Translations under genes and position numbers: made by a program
The notes under the pieces: generated by a model
The model's database searches: none
What the model saw: only the letters and a program-made list of their open reading frames with translations
What the model was told of the DNA's origin: nothing
Shown: positions 7,835-16,501 of the stretch, in pieces
Layout: the number at the start of each line of letters is the position of its first letter
Position numbering within the stretch: the first letter of the stretch is position 1
NCBI GenBank assembly: GCA_903844735.1
Contig: CAIMUX010000022.1
Coordinates: 1 to 64,000 of the forward strand
Reading direction: 5' to 3'
DNA length: 64,000 nucleotides
Source of the DNA: Candidatus Eiseniibacteriota bacterium
GTDB lineage: Bacteria > Eisenbacteria > RBG-16-71-46 > CAIMUX01

Positions 7835-8167
7835 TCAGGGCCGCACGAGGCGCTTCAGCAGCAAGTCCTCGAGGTCCCGGCGTCCGTCAACCACTGCCAG
7901 CACATAGACCCGCTTCGCTTCCGCTCGATAAATCAGCCGGTAGGGTTTGACGACCAGCTCCCGCCAGGCGCTCAAACCGAATGACGCGAGTTCAGGAACG
8001 ATGCGCCCCCGCGCGGGATGGACTTCCAAGGCGGCGGCCCGTTCCTGGAGTCGGGTCAGCACCCGGCGGGCATTGCCCGGCGAGTCGGCGGCGATGAAAG
8101 CGATGAGGTCCTCTAGGTCCCGCGCCGCCGTCTCGGTCCAGTGAACCAGCAGCGGTGGTTCACTCAT
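7835..8167 (-). CDS. ParE/RelE-family toxin
   Basis: The 110-aa protein fits the ParE branch of the ParE/RelE fold. An N-terminal helix pair ([31 protein letters not shown]) is followed by a beta-sheet core ([34 protein letters not shown]). ParE toxins poison DNA gyrase, while RelE members cut mRNA; the sequence does not settle the target. The ATG overlaps the 3' end of the Phd-type antitoxin gene by 8 bp, the usual coupled antitoxin-toxin arrangement. Expression is probably from the operator-promoter at 8471-8504. Confidence 0.88.
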   Translation of the reverse strand: MSEPPLLVHWTETAARDLEDLIAFIAADSPGNARRVLTRLQERAAALEVHPARGRIVPELASFGLSAWRELVVKPYRLIYRAEAKRVYVLAVVDGRRDLEDLLLKRLVRP

Positions 8168-8447
8168 CGGCGTCGGGCTTCGACATCACGGCTTCGGCGC
8201 GACGGAAGACTTCGCCTTGTTTGACCATGCGGCCCGCAGAGACATCCGCCTCGCCCTGAGCGATGAGCTTCAGCAAGGCCAGCGTGCGTTTCCACTCGTC
8301 GTACTGCTCGACTCCCATGACGACGGCCCTGGCTTCGCCGTTTTGGGTGACGATCATCAACCGGCCGTTCTCGTGCGCCTCGCGCACAACCTCGGCGGCG
8401 TTGTTCTTCAGGTACGTGATCGGCTTGACGCTTTCCTTGAGATTCAT
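8160..8447 (-). CDS. Phd/YefM-family antitoxin
   Basis: The 95-aa protein starts with the Phd/YefM DNA-binding fold: [18 protein letters not shown]-like helix and strand, then [20 protein letters not shown], then [18 protein letters not shown]. The charged C-terminal tail (to DADE) is the probable toxin-neutralising segment. The ATG is preceded by GAGGAGG. It would bind the ParE-like toxin encoded immediately downstream and repress its own promoter, for which a 9-bp inverted repeat is visible at 8471-8496. The pair lies beside insertion-sequence debris, consistent with transfer, though the base composition is not obviously different. Confidence 0.9.
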   Translation of the reverse strand: MNLKESVKPITYLKNNAAEVVREAHENGRLMIVTQNGEARAVVMGVEQYDEWKRTLALLKLIAQGEADVSAGRMVKQGEVFRRAEAVMSKPDADE

Positions 8448-8470
8448 GACGGCCTCCTCGCTCTCACCAG

Positions 8471-8504
8471 GACCGAATGTAGCACGTCATTCGGTCCCAT
8501 GCAA
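8471..8504 (-). promoter_or_regulatory. promoter with inverted-repeat operator for the Phd/ParE pair
   Basis: On the minus strand a -35 TTGCAT (8504-8499) and a -10 TACATT (8481-8476) are separated by exactly 17 bp. A perfect 9-bp inverted repeat, GACCGAATG (8471-8479) and CATTCGGTC (8488-8496) with an 8-bp spacer, overlaps the -10 box. The antitoxin ATG is at 8447, so the site fits autorepression by the antitoxin. Confidence 0.65.
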
Positions 8505-8684
8505 CGTGATCACAAGGGTCCATCCTCCGGCTCGGCCATCGCGGCGCCGGGCGATGACGACCTGCTTGCTCCCTCGGTCCGTCCCGGGCACACTCCGGCT
8601 GCGCCGCCTGTCGTGGGCGGGTGGCCGCCATGGGGCAACGACATGGACACGGGGGCCCGGAACCGTCGCGCGGAGGAACCGAGT

Positions 8685-9101
8685 ATGAAGTCGTATCGCG
8701 AGGAGATCACCCTGAACATCCCCGCCCGCATGGGCTTTCGCAACATCACACCGCAGGTCGAGGCGGCGTTGCGGGAGAGCGGAGTTCAGGAGGGGCTTTG
8801 CTTGGTGAACCCGATGCACATCACCGCCAGCGTCTTCATCAACGACGACGAGCCGGGGCTGCACCACGATTATGCCCGCTGGCTGGAGGAACTCGCTCCC
8901 CACGATCCCGCGCGCTACGAGCACAATCGCACCGGCGAGGACAACGGCGACGCTCACCACAAGCGACAAGTCATGGGGCGCGAGGTCGTGGTGGCGATCA
9001 CCGGCGGCAGGCTCGACTTCGGGCGATGGGAGCAGATCTTTTACGGTGAGTTCGACGGCCGCCGGGCGAAGAGGGTGCTGGTCAAGATCATCGGGGAGTG
9101 A
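8685..9101 (+). CDS. yjbQ: YjbQ / UPF0047 family protein
   Basis: The 138-aa protein matches the compact YjbQ (UPF0047) family in length and sequence. It has [46 protein letters not shown], a conserved [19 protein letters not shown] segment with clustered histidines, and [21 protein letters not shown]. Members have been reported to carry weak thiamin-phosphate-synthase activity, but the physiological role is unclear. The ATG follows CGGAGGAACC with a good Shine-Dalgarno spacing. No operon partner is evident. The following 9102-9436 has no clear gene; a minus-strand frame ending at 9088 (ending [14 protein letters not shown]) looks protein-like but has no start I can defend. Confidence 0.92.
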   Translation: MKSYREEITLNIPARMGFRNITPQVEAALRESGVQEGLCLVNPMHITASVFINDDEPGLHHDYARWLEELAPHDPARYEHNRTGEDNGDAHHKRQVMGREVVVAITGGRLDFGRWEQIFYGEFDGRRAKRVLVKIIGE

Positions 9102-9436
9102 GCTCCCGGATCCTTTGCCCGGTAGAGATGACCTGGACATCCACGATTTCGCCCACGATGCGAAATACCCGGCCACCCTCCACGATTCGGACCATCCTGC
9201 CCTTCGTGCGGCCGGCGTGGCCGAGGGCGATCCGGGCCTCCGGCCCGGAGGCACCTGGAGTCCCCGTTCCGATCCGCGCGGTGAGCCCTTCCGCGCGGCG
9301 CCGTTTCGATCGTCTTCCATCGCTGCGGCGCCGACACGCACCGTTTCCCGATGACGGTCTGCGCGGGGGGACAAATGTTCGCGGGCGTTCCTCGTGAACG
9401 GCGGCGCCTCGGACATCTACGTGGTTTCCGCCCGGA

Positions 9437-9536
9437 CTATCGCACGAGCGTCATTCGTCCCGTGTTCCCGGTATCAGCCGCGTCGAGGCGGTAGAGATAC
9501 ACAGAGATACACCCCGGCGGCCACCTCCGAAGGGGA
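9437..9536 (-). pseudogene. frameshifted C-terminal sorting-domain remnant
   Basis: Read on the minus strand, the last 23 codons give VYLYRLDAADTG then NTGRMTLVR and a stop, the typical end of a FlgD-like/type IX-style sorting domain. Just upstream the frame breaks at a tandem duplication of AGAGATACAC (9493-9502 and 9503-9512, plus-strand reading). Deleting one copy restores a continuous SPSEVAAGVYLYRLDA reading. Nothing recognisable of the domain or its carrier protein remains further upstream. Confidence 0.7.
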
Positions 9537-9666
9537 ATCCGCATGACCAAGTCGCCTGCTATCTTACCAAGGACTTGGCGAATCGTGTCGACCCCGCCGT
9601 GTCCGCTGCGGGGACGGCCCAACCGTCGGAAGGTGTGCCGTTCGGAGATTCCCCCGATCCCGGCGT

Positions 9667-9722
9667 TCTGAGATTCGGAGGGAACGAATACGACCCGAAG
9701 CCGGAAGCCCGAGGCCCGGTCT
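9667..9722. repeat. dispersed modular intergenic repeat, copy 3 (short)
   Basis: The module CTGAGATTCGGAGG seen at about 7275 recurs at about 9668-9681. It is followed by heptamers CCGAAGC (9695), CGGAAGC (9702), CCGAGGC (9709) and CCGGTCT (9716). This copy lacks the central GAGCTGATTC module. It lies just upstream of the promoter at 9732. Confidence 0.5.
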
Positions 9723-9731
9723 CTGCGGTTT

Positions 9732-9760
9732 CTTGACCGGTTCGGGAGGCTTGGCTATAC
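9732..9760 (+). promoter_or_regulatory. sigma-70-type promoter for the outer-membrane barrel gene
   Basis: TTGACC (9732-9737) and TATACT (9755-9760) are separated by 17 bp, close to the vegetative consensus. The next start codon on this strand is the ATG at 9879, leaving a leader of about 110 nt. Confidence 0.65.
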
Positions 9761-9878
9761 TGCCGGGCAGTGCCGGGGGTAGCGATCAAACCCGGCTCCC
9801 GCCCTGGTGGAGTCTTGGCCGGCGGGGGGTGTGGGGGTGGTGATGGGCCGTTCCCATCGTTCCAGAGGAGATGGGCGC

Positions 9879-10652
9879 ATGAGGTGGTCCCTTGGTGTGG
9901 CTGCGGTGGCTGTCGCGGCGGTGCTGGCTGTCGTTGTTCCCGCCCGGGCGCAGGTGCAGCCGGGCGATATCGTCGTCAACGAGGCGCGGAGACCGCGCGC
10001 TGCGGAGTTCCCGTCGCTGGCACGCTTCTCCGGCTACGGCTTCACAGCCGGCACGACGAAAGTGTTCGGCGGCGAGTTGGGGAAGAACACCCAAGCGAAG
10101 CCGATTCTGCAGACAGTTTTCCGCTACCGCTTCAATGACACATGGACCGGTACCGGTGAATTCGCTTTCGGCTGGAACAGCTTCAAGGACCGAGGCGACA
10201 CCGTCGTGACGTTCACGTTCGGAACCCTCGGCGCGGCGCGGAAGATCGGAAGCGCCCTCGGCACCGATCTGCGCGCCACCGGAGGCCTTGGTTTCTACCG
10301 CTGGAACTACAAATACAAGGGGCAAAGCGTCCGCGACAGTGACCGTCTCCTCGCCAATGGAGTCATTCAACCTGGGACGCAGCACTTCTACCGCGGGATC
10401 TCGCCCGGTGGTTATCTCGGACTGGAGGCCGAATACCGGCTGACCCGCCACGTCACCTTGCTGGGGCTTTTGCAGCAGCACTATGTGCTGACCGCGGATA
10501 CCAGCAAGTACAACTTCCTCTTCGACGAGAACCATGCCCTCCTGAACTTGCGGTTTGGCGTCACCTACCACTTCTCGCCCGACGAGGGAATCCTCTGGGA
10601 GGGGAAGAAAGTGAACAAGATCCGCCTCGAGTCGGGGAAGGAAGCGCGCTGA
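9879..10652 (+). CDS. outer-membrane beta-barrel protein
   Basis: The 257-aa protein starts with a clean Sec signal peptide (MRWSLGVAAVAVAAVLAVVV, cleavage after ARA). The mature part alternates short amphipathic strands rich in aromatic residues (GYGFTAGTTKVFGG, TGTGEFAFGWNSF, VVTFTFGTLGAARKI, GLGFYRWNYKYKG, NLRFGVTYHF), as expected for a small barrel of about 8-10 strands. I cannot assign a specific family or ligand. The ATG at 9879 was chosen because AGAGGAG lies 8 bases upstream; an in-frame ATG at 9807 has no such site. It is probably monocistronic, from the promoter at 9732 to the hairpin at 10689. Confidence 0.75.
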   Translation: MRWSLGVAAVAVAAVLAVVVPARAQVQPGDIVVNEARRPRAAEFPSLARFSGYGFTAGTTKVFGGELGKNTQAKPILQTVFRYRFNDTWTGTGEFAFGWNSFKDRGDTVVTFTFGTLGAARKIGSALGTDLRATGGLGFYRWNYKYKGQSVRDSDRLLANGVIQPGTQHFYRGISPGGYLGLEAEYRLTRHVTLLGLLQQHYVLTADTSKYNFLFDENHALLNLRFGVTYHFSPDEGILWEGKKVNKIRLESGKEAR

Positions 10653-10688
10653 GGCGCTGTCCATTGACGGTGGAACGGAATCGCGCGG

Positions 10689-10708
10689 CGGCCGGCTCCT
10701 GCCGGCCG
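10689..10708 (+). terminator. short GC-rich hairpin, possible terminator
   Basis: CGGCCGGC and GCCGGCCG pair perfectly around a TCCT tetraloop, 37 bp after the barrel gene stop. The following bases (TTCGCTT) are only weakly T-rich, so termination strength is uncertain. Confidence 0.4.
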
Positions 10709-10751
10709 TTCGCTTAGGCGCCGGGAGGGAGAGTCCGGTGGTGGAGGAGCG

Positions 10752-12230
10752 ATGACGGACCGCGTGCTCGGCCCGGCCCTGACCTTCGACGACGTCCTGC
10801 TCATTCCCGCGCGTTCGGATGTGCTGCCGTCCGACGTGGATCTCGCCGTGCAGTTGACTCCGCGACTGCGCCTGAACATCCCGCTTCTTTCGGCCGCCAT
10901 GGACACGGTGACCGAAGCCCGCCTCGCGATCGCCCTCGCGCGCGCGGGTGGGATCGGGATCATTCACAAGAATCTCTCCGTCGCTGACCAAGCCGATGAG
11001 GTCGACAAGGTGAAGCGTTCGGAAAGCGGCATGATCGCCGATCCGGTAACGCTGCCGCCGGATCTCCCGGTGAGCGAAGCGCTCAAGGTCATGGAGCGGT
11101 ACCACGTCTCCGGCGTGCCGATCACCCGGGAGGGGAAACTGGTCGGGATCCTCACGAATCGCGACCTTCGTTTCCTCTCCGACCGGAGCGTCATGATCGA
11201 AGCCGTGATGACCAAGGATCGGCTGATCACGGTGCCGGTGGGGACCACGTTGGAGAAGGCCCAGCGGATTCTCCACGAGCACCGGATCGAAAAGCTGCCG
11301 GTGGTCGATGCCGGGGGGATGCTACGCGGCCTCATCACCGTCAAGGACATTCTCAAGAAGATCCAGTATCCGGACGCGTGCGTCGATGACCACGGCCGGC
11401 TGCGCGCGGGGGCGGCGGTGGGGATCGGCGGAGATCTGGACGAGCGCGTGCGCGAGCTGCTGCACCGAGGGGTCGATCTGCTCGTGCTGGACAGCGCCCA
11501 CGGGCACTCCACGCGAGTGATGGCGGCTTTGGCGCGCGTGCGAGTCCTTGCCCCGGGCGTGGATGTTGCGTGCGGCAACGTGGCTACCCCGGAAGCGACC
11601 ACCGAGCTCTGCGAACTGGGAGCGGACCTCGTCAAGGTGGGGATGGGGCCGGGAGCGATCTGCACCACGCGCGTAGTGGCCGGCATCGGCGTGCCCCAGG
11701 TCACCGCCGTTCTCGAGTGCACAGAGGCGGCGGAGAAATTCGGCCGCCGGGTCATTGCCGACGGAGGTGTCCGCTACTCCGGCGACCTCACCAAAGCGAT
11801 TGCGGCCGGGGCCGGAGCGGTGATGATCGGCAGCCTGTTCGCGGGGACAGAGGAGAGTCCGGGCGAGACGGTTCTCTATCAGGGGCGCTCGTACAAGATG
11901 TACCGGGGGATGGGCTCCATCGGCGCCATGCAGCAGGGGAGCCGCGACCGGTACTTCCAGCTTGAAGACGACGGGTCCGAGACCCCGCCCGAGGGGAAAC
12001 TCGTGGCGGAGGGGATCGAGGGGCGCGTTCCCTACAAGGGGAGCCTGGGCGCGGTGGTCTTCCAGTTGGTGGGCGGGCTTCGCTCCGGCATGGGCTACTG
12101 CGGTGTTGGCACGATCGACGCGCTGCGTACCGAGACCCGTTTTCGCCGGGTGACCGAGGCGGGCGTGCGGGAGGGCCACCCGCACGACGTGGTCATCACC
12201 AAGGAAGCGCCGAACTACCGTTTGGGCTAA
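10752..12230 (+). CDS. guaB: inosine-5'-monophosphate dehydrogenase GuaB
   Basis: GuaB oxidises IMP to XMP with NAD, the committed step of GMP synthesis. The 492-aa protein has the complete family layout: N-terminal barrel half ([21 protein letters not shown]), a CBS-domain pair (about residues 95-205), the catalytic Cys304 in [11 protein letters not shown], and [13 protein letters not shown]. The mobile-flap region follows (QGSRDRYFQ). The ATG follows GGTGGAGGAGCG with a normal spacing. The 3' end overlaps the convergent M48 peptidase gene by 4 bp. No partner purine gene is adjacent. Confidence 0.97.
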   Translation: MTDRVLGPALTFDDVLLIPARSDVLPSDVDLAVQLTPRLRLNIPLLSAAMDTVTEARLAIALARAGGIGIIHKNLSVADQADEVDKVKRSESGMIADPVTLPPDLPVSEALKVMERYHVSGVPITREGKLVGILTNRDLRFLSDRSVMIEAVMTKDRLITVPVGTTLEKAQRILHEHRIEKLPVVDAGGMLRGLITVKDILKKIQYPDACVDDHGRLRAGAAVGIGGDLDERVRELLHRGVDLLVLDSAHGHSTRVMAALARVRVLAPGVDVACGNVATPEATTELCELGADLVKVGMGPGAICTTRVVAGIGVPQVTAVLECTEAAEKFGRRVIADGGVRYSGDLTKAIAAGAGAVMIGSLFAGTEESPGETVLYQGRSYKMYRGMGSIGAMQQGSRDRYFQLEDDGSETPPEGKLVAEGIEGRVPYKGSLGAVVFQLVGGLRSGMGYCGVGTIDALRTETRFRRVTEAGVREGHPHDVVITKEAPNYRLG

Positions 12231-14212
12231 CGGCCCGCCGTCGCCTGAATCCGATCGATTCCCTCGCGGGAGAGACGTGCCGCCCGCGTGCGCGGTGCCA
12301 GCAGCACGAGCGCGTTGTACCCATCGAGCGCCGCCTGGAAGTCCTGCATCGACTCTCGCAGCCGTGCCTCGTAGTACCGCTTCAGGGCCAGGTCCTCCAC
12401 TTTCCCTCGGACCCGTTCTGAGACATCGGCGTCAGGGAACTCCTGCAGAAACCGGCTTCCCAGCTCGAGAGAATCGAGGGCGGCGGTCTGTGCCTCGAGC
12501 CGGGCGGACGCCCATTGCCGCACGCTGTCCGACATCGCGTCGTGCAGGATCTTTCCTGCGGTGCGGAGTTCCTTGGTCTGGGGCAGGACCGCCCGCAGGG
12601 CGCGACGTGCGGCCGCGTCATCGTCGGCGGTACGGGCGAGTGCCAAGGCGGCGGCATCGGCGCGGTCGGTGAGTCGGTAGCGCTCGGCCAACCGCAACCC
12701 GACCACCGGGGCTTCGGGATCGTCGGGGAAGTTGGCCAGGAACAACTCCAGGAAAGGGGTACCGGCGTTGTCGCGGGTCAGAATCTCCTTGAGTTGCTCG
12801 TAGGAATCGCGGCGGCGTTGGTGGAGGGAGTCGCGCTCCGCCCGCAGCCCCGCCAGGAAATCGGAGGCGGCGGAGCGCCGGGAGGCGCGCGCCTGGAGAG
12901 AGTCGTAGTCGGCGATCAGTGGTCCGTAGGCCCGGAGAATCGGCTTGCGCATTCCCATCCGGGCGGCGCGCATGCGAAGCAGATCGTGCTCCACCTCCAG
13001 CGATGACTCACTGCCGAAGGCGGCGCGCAGCGCGGAGCGCTGCACGAAGATGGCTGTCGGCTCGTCGAGCACCGAGCCGGCGAGAATAGATAGGCGCCTG
13101 CCGAGGTCGCGGCGGTACGCCTCCTCCTCCGTGGAGTCGGGCTGCATCGGAATCTCTCCGGCTGCCGCGCGCGCGCGGGCCACGCGGTCGGTGAAATAGG
13201 GATGCGTCCGCCAGTAACCGAACTCCTCGTCCTCGAAGATGCGCCGATGCAGCTCTTCCATCAGCACCAAGCTGCCGCGGGAAGGAAAGCCGGCGCGAAC
13301 CGCCAATCTGCGCCCCCGGTCATCTGCCTCGAATTCGAGGGTACGGCTGTAGCCGCGCTGGAGCAGTTCCCGAAACACGCTGCCGAACAGGCTCGTCCCC
13401 TGGACTGCGGCTTCCTTCCCGGCCAACGATGTTCGCCACTCGCCTGTTTCCGGGTCGCGGTCGTAGCCGCCTGAGTTGTTCGACGAGGGGACCATCACAA
13501 GGGCCGCTATCACGGCAGCGGTCTGCAAGAGCGAAAGGGCGGTGTCGACGCGCCCCGCGCGGGAAAAATGGTTACCGGTGACGTGGGACGCCTCGTGGCC
13601 GAGGAGGTTGGCCAGTGCCTCGTCGGGCAGGTGCAGGTCGGTCATCCCTTTCGTGAGGAAGATAAAGCCGCCGGGCAGAGCGAAGGCGTTGGCGTCGGGG
13701 ACGTCGAGGATATGGAAGGTGAAGAGGATATCCGGCCGGCCTGCCTGGCTGGTCACCGCGTAGCCGAGCCGATTGATCCGGGACAGGAGGGTGTCGTCCT
13801 GGACAAGCCCGAAGTGGAACGCATAGGCGCGGGCAGCCTGCAGGCCGATCTCGAAGCCATCGGGCCAGTCAGGGGCGCCGGGTGGCCGCCGGATCGGCCC
13901 TGGCTCCGGGGCGTCGTCCGGGTTTCGCTGGGGATCGCGGTTGCCTGCGTCGTCTTGATCGCCGAGAAGAGCGTCGGAGAGCCGCGTGGGTGAGGGGGAG
14001 AGATCGAGCGGCGATGCCCGTCCGGCTGAACAGGCCACCGGGGCGGTCACCATAACGGCCATCAAGGCGACCGCGAGCGCAATGCCCGCCGGAAAAAGCA
14101 GGAGGAAGGGCGGCGCCACGGAAGACCGCCTCCGGACCATGGAGCCCGAGGGCCGGTGTTCGACCGCCGGCCGCCGGGTGAAGTGTCCGTTTGTGCCATC
14201 CATGACGCTCAT
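12227..14212 (-). CDS. M48-family zinc metallopeptidase with C-terminal repeat region
   Basis: The 661-aa exported protein has the M48 zinc motif HEASH at residues 206-210 ([16 protein letters not shown]) after the family's [16 protein letters not shown] strand. The third-ligand region is probably [18 protein letters not shown] hydrophobic segment at about 34-58 ends in APVAC, which may be a weak lipobox at Cys61. The C-terminal 250 residues are helical and TPR-like, as in BepA-type periplasmic proteases that police outer-membrane assembly. Between signal and protease lies a low-complexity Asp/Pro/Arg linker. The ATG at 14212 lacks a clear ribosome-binding site, so the start is uncertain; ATG at 14140 is the alternative. 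Confidence 0.85.
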   Translation of the reverse strand: MSVMDGTNGHFTRRPAVEHRPSGSMVRRRSSVAPPFLLLFPAGIALAVALMAVMVTAPVACSAGRASPLDLSPSPTRLSDALLGDQDDAGNRDPQRNPDDAPEPGPIRRPPGAPDWPDGFEIGLQAARAYAFHFGLVQDDTLLSRINRLGYAVTSQAGRPDILFTFHILDVPDANAFALPGGFIFLTKGMTDLHLPDEALANLLGHEASHVTGNHFSRAGRVDTALSLLQTAAVIAALVMVPSSNNSGGYDRDPETGEWRTSLAGKEAAVQGTSLFGSVFRELLQRGYSRTLEFEADDRGRRLAVRAGFPSRGSLVLMEELHRRIFEDEEFGYWRTHPYFTDRVARARAAAGEIPMQPDSTEEEAYRRDLGRRLSILAGSVLDEPTAIFVQRSALRAAFGSESSLEVEHDLLRMRAARMGMRKPILRAYGPLIADYDSLQARASRRSAASDFLAGLRAERDSLHQRRRDSYEQLKEILTRDNAGTPFLELFLANFPDDPEAPVVGLRLAERYRLTDRADAAALALARTADDDAAARRALRAVLPQTKELRTAGKILHDAMSDSVRQWASARLEAQTAALDSLELGSRFLQEFPDADVSERVRGKVEDLALKRYYEARLRESMQDFQAALDGYNALVLLAPRTRAARLSREGIDRIQATAGR

Positions 14213-14267
14213 TGCGGTAAGAATACCCCGCGGCCCCGGGGAGGTTGCCCGGAATATGTCGGGCCGT

Positions 14268-14309
14268 CCTGTCTCCTGTCTCCTGTCTACTGTCTACTGT
14301 CTACTGTCC
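14268..14309. repeat. heptamer tandem repeat (CCTGTCT/ACTGTCT)n
   Basis: Six head-to-tail heptamers run without interruption: CCTGTCT three times (14268, 14275, 14282), ACTGTCT twice (14289, 14296), and ACTGTCC (14303). The array lies in the 231-bp gap upstream of the M48 gene. Its period matches the other intergenic arrays in this window but its sequence is different. Confidence 0.75.
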
Positions 14310-14443
14310 ACCGAGCCATAACCCTCCCCAAAGAAAGACGAGGCCCCTCCCGCCGTCTCTCGGGACGCCGGATTGGAAACCCCGTCCATCCGTGCAAGGC
14401 CATCCGGGCGCCGGGCTGTCCCCGGCGGACCGAAGCAATCGCC

Positions 14444-15238
14444 TCAGGATTCCGGCACTTCGAAGCGGAAGTCGGGCTGCAGTGAACGGATCTCTTCCTG
14501 GAGCTTGCTCATGCGGGTGCGCAGGTCGCCCCCGCGGGTCCGCTTCCACTCCAGGTAGAGGTCGAGCAACTCGTCCTGTTTTCCCTTGATCGAGTCCTCC
14601 CGGGCCGACTCGTTGACGACGCGTTCGAGGTGGTAGATCTCTCCGCGGCTAAGCGAGCGGACCAGGTTGAGGTACTCGCCGCGCATGTGGGCGAGAACCC
14701 GCAGGTACTTGTCGAAGCCCACGCTCAGCTTCTCCAGTACGTCGGTCACGGCCGCGTTTCGTCCGTGGATCTGCTGGCTGTACGAATAGGCGAAGCGGTA
14801 GTAGCTGCGGCCGCGCCCGAGGTCGGCCGCCTCCACCGGACGTGAGTCCCCCCGCGGTGGGCCGGGAATCGATTCCGCCGGACCCGCGCAGGCGGCGGGG
14901 TTATCGAAGATCCCAAGGCTGACGAGGAGGAAATCGGCGTTGGTCTTGTACAAGGTGTACTTCAGCCGGGCGTCCCGGGACTCACCGAGTCGCCGGAAGA
15001 CCTCGGTGTCGTACTTCGAAAGGAAGGACCGGGCGCGCTCCACATAGCCGGGGTTGATGAACGAATTGAGGAGGTGCGCGATGTAGACGTTCACGTCTTC
15101 GTCGTAGTAGTCCTTGTTTGAGACCAGTCCCGTCTCCATTCGGCTGTAGAGCAGGCACTTCATCATGAAGAGGTAGGTGGGGCGGAGTTCCCGCCCGGAG
15201 GTGGGGAGTTCCAGATACTGCTCGCGTGTGACCGTCAT
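14444..15238 (-). CDS. uncharacterised cytoplasmic protein, 264 aa
   Basis: I do not recognise a family. The protein has no signal peptide or membrane segment. The N-terminal part (YLFMMKCLLYSRMETGLV, DVNVYIAHLLNSFINPGY) and the rest are helical and rich in charged and aromatic residues. A run from about 180 to the end (EYLNLVRSLSRGEIYHLERVV, LLDLYLEWKRTR, MSKLQEEIRSLQ) looks like coiled coil. A Pro/Gly-rich insertion sits near residue 120-135. It stands alone between an M48 gene and a signalling operon on the opposite strand. The reading frame has normal high-GC codon use and is likely real. Confidence 0.6.
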   Translation of the reverse strand: MTVTREQYLELPTSGRELRPTYLFMMKCLLYSRMETGLVSNKDYYDEDVNVYIAHLLNSFINPGYVERARSFLSKYDTEVFRRLGESRDARLKYTLYKTNADFLLVSLGIFDNPAACAGPAESIPGPPRGDSRPVEAADLGRGRSYYRFAYSYSQQIHGRNAAVTDVLEKLSVGFDKYLRVLAHMRGEYLNLVRSLSRGEIYHLERVVNESAREDSIKGKQDELLDLYLEWKRTRGGDLRTRMSKLQEEIRSLQPDFRFEVPES

Positions 15239-15511
15239 GCTGCCCCCGCCGCTCTCGTCCCTCGGAAATGCATCGCCGTCATTGACGGAGACGCCCGTGT
15301 CGTGCTACACTTACAGGTGTAACGATGGAGTCGCGGCAATGCGTGTGCCACCCGTACGCCGGTCGATGTCGGTGCCCGCATCTTCCGGTGCCATCGCCTC
15401 CGGCGGCTCCGGGTCCAGGTCCGGGATGGCTCCGGTCCCGGTTTTTGCTCGTGCGGGGCGCACGACCCAGCCGCTTCGGCGGTGCAACCTGCGGATGGAC
15501 GGAGGCGCGCA

Positions 15512-16501
15512 GTGGAAGAACCGAGGACTCGATACGAGGGTTGGCGAGGCGGCGGGCCGCGATGGCGGGCCGTGGTCCTGGTCCTGCTCCCTCCCGTCTT
15601 CCTCTGTGCGGCCTACTTCCTGTTCGAGGAGCTTGTGCTCCGTCCGGTGCTGCGTTCCGACCTGCCGCTCTGCCTGGCCTTGCGTTTGGGGGGCGCCGCC
15701 CTGGCGTTCATCTCACTGATCTTTGCGGCGGCCTGTGGGTATCTCCTGGCCGAGCATTTCCTGCGTCCGCTGCGACTCATCCTCCGCCTGGCCGAGAGCG
15801 GCGAGGTGCAGCCCGAGCGGGTGGACTCGCTGCATCAGCGGGGGCGCGAGTATGCAGACCTCCACCGTCTCCTGCGCGTCTTGGTGAATCAGAACAAGGC
15901 AGGGGCCCGGGCCATGGAGGAACTCGATCAGTTGCGGGCGGCGCTGGCCCGTTTCCGCGAGGAGTTCTCCCGCACCGGTCTTCACGGAATCCCACCCGAG
16001 GTGACCGCGATGGGGCCGGTACGTGAGGTCGCCGTTCATGTCCAGGCCAAGCGAAACCACCTCCTCTCGTTCTTCCGCGACTTGCGCGAACGGGTAGGAC
16101 GGGTCCGCCTGGAAGTGGAGCAACTGAGCGCCTGCCTTGAGTTGCAGGATGATGGCAAGGATGTCGGCGAGGGCATGGCGGTCGCCGCGGTGAACGTGGG
16201 TGCCTCGCTGGACCGTTTGCGGCAAATCGGAACGGTGTTGGCCCTGGAATCCGCGCGGGCGGGCGGGCAGCCCGCGCGGCGAGCGGCGGACATGCTTGAC
16301 CGCTTCCATGCCGGGTTGGGCGAGCTCGAGGTGACCATCAAGGCGCTGCCGACTGCCGTGCGCGGCAACGGTGATCGGCGGGCGGCAGCGCCCGATTCGA
16401 CGGCGGCCTCGGATCGGATGGAGTTGCGGGAGCGGTGGCGATCGCTGCTGGATGGGATCGAGTCGATTGAGCGGCGGCTTGAGGAGGTAGAGGAGCGATG
16501 A
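15512..16501 (+). CDS. membrane protein with HAMP-like and coiled-coil regions
   Basis: The 329-aa protein has two hydrophobic helices at roughly residues 20-38 and 54-80, separated by a very short loop. A HAMP-like segment (FLRPLRLILRLAESGEVQPERV) and long cytoplasmic coiled coils (AMEELDQLRAALARFREEF, LEVEQLSACLELQDD, ending SIERRLEEVEER) follow. It has no extracellular sensor and no methyl-accepting or kinase signature. It resembles a stripped chemoreceptor-like scaffold. GTG at 15512 was chosen because GGAGG lies 6 bases upstream; an in-frame GTG at 15482 has none. The stop overlaps the next start (ATGA), so it is coupled to the CheW-like gene. Confidence 0.7.
   Translation: MEEPRTRYEGWRGGGPRWRAVVLVLLPPVFLCAAYFLFEELVLRPVLRSDLPLCLALRLGGAALAFISLIFAAACGYLLAEHFLRPLRLILRLAESGEVQPERVDSLHQRGREYADLHRLLRVLVNQNKAGARAMEELDQLRAALARFREEFSRTGLHGIPPEVTAMGPVREVAVHVQAKRNHLLSFFRDLRERVGRVRLEVEQLSACLELQDDGKDVGEGMAVAAVNVGASLDRLRQIGTVLALESARAGGQPARRAADMLDRFHAGLGELEVTIKALPTAVRGNGDRRAAAPDSTAASDRMELRERWRSLLDGIESIERRLEEVEER

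Noticed and set aside
9088-9195. Short minus-strand gene encoding MVRIVEGGRVFRIVGEIVDV and following residues
   Set aside because: The peptide looks protein-like, but the frame is only 35 residues from its single ATG, lacks a ribosome-binding site and overlaps the yjbQ end; support is too thin.
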